Below, piece by piece: positions 34,261-37,366 of a stretch of 37,366 nt of DNA. The DNA comes from Clostridia bacterium (lineage in GTDB: Bacteria > Bacillota > Clostridia > Oscillospirales > CAG-272). The stretch is taken from positions 1-37,366 of the forward strand of contig JAFVYW010000074.1 of the NCBI GenBank assembly GCA_017508465.1, in the 5' to 3' direction. Below the pieces are notes generated by a model, which worked only from the letters and a program-made list of their open reading frames with translations, was not told the DNA's origin and did not search any database. The position numbers were made by a program, and so were the translations under genes. Positions within the stretch are counted from its first letter, which is position 1, and every line of letters starts with the position of its first letter.

Positions 34261-37173
34261 ATGCAAATCAATGATGTTTATGCAGGATTCCGCCTGAAGC
34301 AGATCCGTCCGATTCCCGAAATCGACGCTTACATGTGGGAGCTTGTGTATGAAAAAAACGGCGCAGAGCTTGTCTATCTCGAGCGCCCCGATGACAACAA
34401 AACCTTTGCCATCTCCTTCAAAACCATCCCCAATGACGATACCGGTGTGTTCCACATTCTTGAGCACTCCGTTCTTTGCGGTTCACGCAAATATCCCTCC
34501 AAGGATCCCTTTGTAGAGCTTCTCAAGGGCTCTCTGCAAACCTTCCTCAACGCCATGACCTTCAATGACAAGACGATGTACCCCGTCTCGAGCCGTAACG
34601 ATCGCGACTTCCTCAACCTTGTCGATGTCTACATGGACGCCGTGCTGCATCCGATGCTTCTCGAAAAGGAAGAAATCTTTATGCAGGAGGGCTGGCACAT
34701 CGAGGTGGATGAAGAAGGCAAGTTCTCCTACAAGGGCGTCGTGTTCAATGAGATGAAGGGCGCATACTCCTCGGCGGATGAGGTCATGAGCGAAGAGATT
34801 ATGAAAGCGCTCTATCCCGATGTCTGCTATGCAAAGGACTCGGGCGGAGATCCCCGTTTTATTCCCTCTCTGACCTATGAAGAGATCTGCGAGGCGCACA
34901 GAACCTTCTACTCTCCCTCCAATGCGAAAATCTTTCTCGATGGTAAAATGAACCTCGAAGAGGTTCTTCAGAAGCTCGACTCCTTCCTTTCGGAATTTGA
35001 GCCCGTCGAGGTCCCTGTGATTAACCTTGTACAGGAAAAGGTTATCTCTCCGACACGCGAGAGCGAATACGAAATTGCAGAAAATGAAGATGAGGCAAAG
35101 AAAACGCGCCTCGCTCTCGGCTTCGGCGCGGCGAACTTTGATGAGACCGAGCGTCTGCTCGCCATCAGTTGCCTTTGCGACGCCATCGCAGGCTCGAACG
35201 AAGCGCCCCTGAAAAAAGCCTTCCTCGATGCGCAGATTGCCGACGATGTTTCCCTCTCCCTGATGGACGGCATCGCGACCGCGTCCGTCATTCTTGAACT
35301 GCGCGGTATGAACGAAGAGGATATCGAGAAGGCATGCACCCTTCTGACCGATACCGTCGATACCCTCGTCAGCGAGGGCATCGATAAAAAGCGTCTTGTC
35401 GCCTGCCTGAACTCCATGGAATTCCGCCTTGCCGAGCGCGATTACGGCTCGATGCCCCGCGGTCTTGTCTATGGCATCTCCATTATGGACACCTGGCTTT
35501 ACGGTGGCGATCCCATCCAGCCCCTTACCCTTGCCCCCGTCCTTTCTGCGCTCCGCGCACATCTGGAAGCCGATGACGGCTACTACGAAAACCTTCTTTC
35601 TGAGATCTTCCTGGTAAACGAGCATATGGGCGCGGCTGTTCTTAAGCCCTCCAAAACGCTCGCCGCACGCCGTCTTGCTGACGAAGAAGAACGCCTTGCA
35701 AAAATCAAGGAAAGCATGACAGAGGAAGAACTTACCACCCTCAAAGAAAAGAACGCGCGTCTGCTCGCATGGCAACAGGAAGAGGATACCGAAGAAATCC
35801 TCGCGATGCTTCCCTCCCTCTCTCTTGACGATGTCAGCGAAGAGGTAGAGCCTCTCCCTCTGGAAGTCAAGGAGCAAAATGGCACACCTATGCTTCTGCA
35901 CAAGGTTACCACCTCGGGTATCGACTATGTTACGCTGCGCTTCTCGGTCAATGACCTCGCCCCTGATCTTCTTCCGAGACTCTCGCTCTTCACCGCGCTC
36001 TTGACGCGTCTTGACACCAGCGAATATACTGCACTCGAGCTGGAAAGCGAAATCCAGACCTATCTCGGTTCTCTCTCCTTTGCGCCCGAGGTTCTGGCGA
36101 ATGGTGCGGATAAAACCACGGCAAAGGTATTCCTCACGGTTGCCGTAGCCGCGCTCACAAAGAACCGCGAGCATATCCTCCGCCTGCTTCCCGAGGTATT
36201 CTACGAGACGAGGTTTGAAAACAAAGAGCAAATCCACAACCTTATTCACCAATGGCGTGTGGCATTTGAGGACAGCTATGCGGGTGCAGGTCATGTCAAC
36301 TCGATGAACCGCGCTGGCGCTTATACCTTCGGTTATATGGCAGTCAACGAAGCCGTTGGCGGTCTCGAATATTACCATTATCTCCGCGAATTCGACAAGA
36401 ACTTCGATGATATGTGGGACGGTGAGATGGAAATCTTCACCGACCTGACCTTCCGTCTCTTCGACCGCGAGCGTCTCACCCTCTCCCTGACGGGAGAATG
36501 CGATGAAGCGTTTGCCGAAGAGCTTCTCGCCCTCATCCCCGCGATCGGCATCGCGCCTCCTGCGCTGATGAAATACAACCCCCTCGGACTTCTCAACGAA
36601 GGCATCCGTGTTCCCTCGCAGGTTTCCTACGCCTCCGTTTTTGCAGGGCTGGAAAGCGACCGCCAAGGCACCTTCGCCGTAGCGCGCAACATTCTCTCCT
36701 TTGCTTATCTCTGGGGTGAAATCCGTGTCAAGGGCGGTGCGTATGGCGCTGGCTTCTCTATCCGTAAGAATGGTTGCGTCGCCTTCTACTCCTACCGCGA
36801 TCCCAGCGCGGTGCGCTCGGTCGGCGTCTATGAAAACGCCGCGGCATTCCTTCGTGCCTTTGCTGAAAGCGCATGTGAAGAGGGTGTTCCCTCCAAATTC
36901 ATCATCGGCGCTCTCGGCGCAGAGGATCCCCTTCGTACCCCTCGCACCATGGGTGCTCTCGCTGACACCGAATACCTTCTCGGCAGAACGCACGAGGATA
37001 CCCTTCGCCGTCGTCGCGAGCTTCTTTCGACTACGAAAAGTGACCTTCTCGCTCTGGCAGACGCCCTCGAGGCCCTCTTCTCCGCGCCCCACGCCGTATG
37101 CGTCATCGGTGCAGGTGAAAAGCTCCAGGACTGCCTCACAGAAGGTAAGATCTCTGTCATCGTCGACCTTTAA
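34261..37173 (+). CDS. M16C insulinase-family zinc metalloprotease (PreP/Cym1-like)
   Basis: The 970-residue protein has the usual length of presequence-protease-type M16C enzymes, which degrade short peptides inside a closed chamber. The inverted zinc motif HxxEH is H65-I-L-E68-H69, with the flanking segment GVFHILEHSVLCGS. The third ligand is probably E164 in FNEMKGAYSS, and YPSKDPFVELLKGSL is a further signature. A central M16C-associated region (about 430-580, with a charged coiled stretch near 480-510) and the second M16 half (with RVKGGAYGAGFS near 820) follow. There is no signal peptide, so it is likely cytosolic. It is monocistronic. No clear terminator is visible within 70 bases after the stop. 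Confidence 0.95.
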   Translation: MQINDVYAGFRLKQIRPIPEIDAYMWELVYEKNGAELVYLERPDDNKTFAISFKTIPNDDTGVFHILEHSVLCGSRKYPSKDPFVELLKGSLQTFLNAMTFNDKTMYPVSSRNDRDFLNLVDVYMDAVLHPMLLEKEEIFMQEGWHIEVDEEGKFSYKGVVFNEMKGAYSSADEVMSEEIMKALYPDVCYAKDSGGDPRFIPSLTYEEICEAHRTFYSPSNAKIFLDGKMNLEEVLQKLDSFLSEFEPVEVPVINLVQEKVISPTRESEYEIAENEDEAKKTRLALGFGAANFDETERLLAISCLCDAIAGSNEAPLKKAFLDAQIADDVSLSLMDGIATASVILELRGMNEEDIEKACTLLTDTVDTLVSEGIDKKRLVACLNSMEFRLAERDYGSMPRGLVYGISIMDTWLYGGDPIQPLTLAPVLSALRAHLEADDGYYENLLSEIFLVNEHMGAAVLKPSKTLAARRLADEEERLAKIKESMTEEELTTLKEKNARLLAWQQEEDTEEILAMLPSLSLDDVSEEVEPLPLEVKEQNGTPMLLHKVTTSGIDYVTLRFSVNDLAPDLLPRLSLFTALLTRLDTSEYTALELESEIQTYLGSLSFAPEVLANGADKTTAKVFLTVAVAALTKNREHILRLLPEVFYETRFENKEQIHNLIHQWRVAFEDSYAGAGHVNSMNRAGAYTFGYMAVNEAVGGLEYYHYLREFDKNFDDMWDGEMEIFTDLTFRLFDRERLTLSLTGECDEAFAEELLALIPAIGIAPPALMKYNPLGLLNEGIRVPSQVSYASVFAGLESDRQGTFAVARNILSFAYLWGEIRVKGGAYGAGFSIRKNGCVAFYSYRDPSAVRSVGVYENAAAFLRAFAESACEEGVPSKFIIGALGAEDPLRTPRTMGALADTEYLLGRTHEDTLRRRRELLSTTKSDLLALADALEALFSAPHAVCVIGAGEKLQDCLTEGKISVIVDL

Positions 37174-37244
37174 AAACGGCAAGAGAGCAAGGATAACAAA
37201 TCTCTCTTCACGGTTCAATCAAATGCAAAAAGGGGCTGAGTCAT

Positions 37245-37303
37245 TAAGAATTCAGCATACTTTGGCATTGAATAAGAATTTTCACTAAAATGCTGAATTC
37301 TTA
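37245..37303. repeat. 14-bp perfect inverted repeat at the window end
   Basis: TAAGAATTCAGCAT (37245-37258) pairs with ATGCTGAATTCTTA (37290-37303) around a 31-base loop. There is no T-run. The following sequence to the window end is non-coding as far as I can see and may belong to a repeat that continues outside. Confidence 0.6.
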
Positions 37304-37366
37304 GTGCGAAGCGCCTTTGGGGCTCGCTTAATTTAGAGCAGAAATCTTCGTTTGCGAACGATAGGC

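Noticed and set aside
34483..37218. 911-codon open frame antisense to the M16C protease gene
   Set aside because: The sense frame has the complete HxxEH protease pattern. The antisense product is low-complexity, rich in Gly/Glu/Lys/Arg and without a family pattern, a by-product of codon bias.

Overview
The window looks like chromosomal DNA of an anaerobic, probably endospore-forming member of the Clostridia. The evidence is low-GC Gram-positive style sigma-A promoters and GGAGG ribosome sites, an hrcA-grpE-dnaK-dnaJ operon with a CIRCE operator, a pyruvate formate-lyase pair, a SpoVAF-type spore protein, and small Firmicutes families such as DUF975 and a DUF3006-like protein. I cannot name the genus. 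There are no tRNA or rRNA genes, no CRISPR array, no transposase and no phage genes that I can see.

Layout. 1-2925 is the 3' part of a large secreted repeat protein. 3107-4648 encodes a lipoprotein whose central part carries the catalytic pattern of the barnase family (Glu, Arg-x3-Arg, His); no barstar-like inhibitor is encoded beside it. 4683-4958 is a non-coding island of nested palindromes. 5119-9883 (minus strand) is the heat-shock operon hrcA-grpE-dnaK-dnaJ, led by a sigma-A promoter with CIRCE just downstream and a weaker CIRCE-like site further upstream. 10229-10999 is an Lgt-family membrane protein with an unusual active-site segment. 11105-20401 (minus) holds two tandem secreted proteins of about 1540 residues, each a carbohydrate-esterase-4-type deacetylase domain joined to long beta-helix-like regions. 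They are nearly identical at both ends and divergent in the middle.

20619-23594 (minus) is pflB-pflA, with a Rex-like site upstream. 23939-27961 (plus) is a transglutaminase-like lipoprotein, a one-helix membrane protein with an EF-hand-like loop, and an L-rhamnose mutarotase. 28025-29164 (minus) is an RlmL/YpsC-type RNA methyltransferase, divergent from an orphan spoVAF-like gene (29313-30731) that has a possible SigG promoter. A 54-residue small protein follows, then a DUF975 membrane protein whose promoter lies partly inside the preceding terminator. 31795-33814 (minus) is a small membrane protein downstream of a CNNM/CorC transporter. The transporter has a roughly 230-nt leader with a 43-codon upstream ORF and alternative hairpins around its ribosome site. 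34261-37173 is an M16C (PreP-like) metalloprotease, and the window ends in a repeat-like palindrome.

Together these are ordinary housekeeping modules (proteostasis, fermentation, RNA modification) interleaved with a rich set of secreted or lipid-anchored proteins. The least explained items are the barnase-like lipoprotein, the leader of the CNNM gene, the paired deacetylase/beta-helix giants and the palindrome island.
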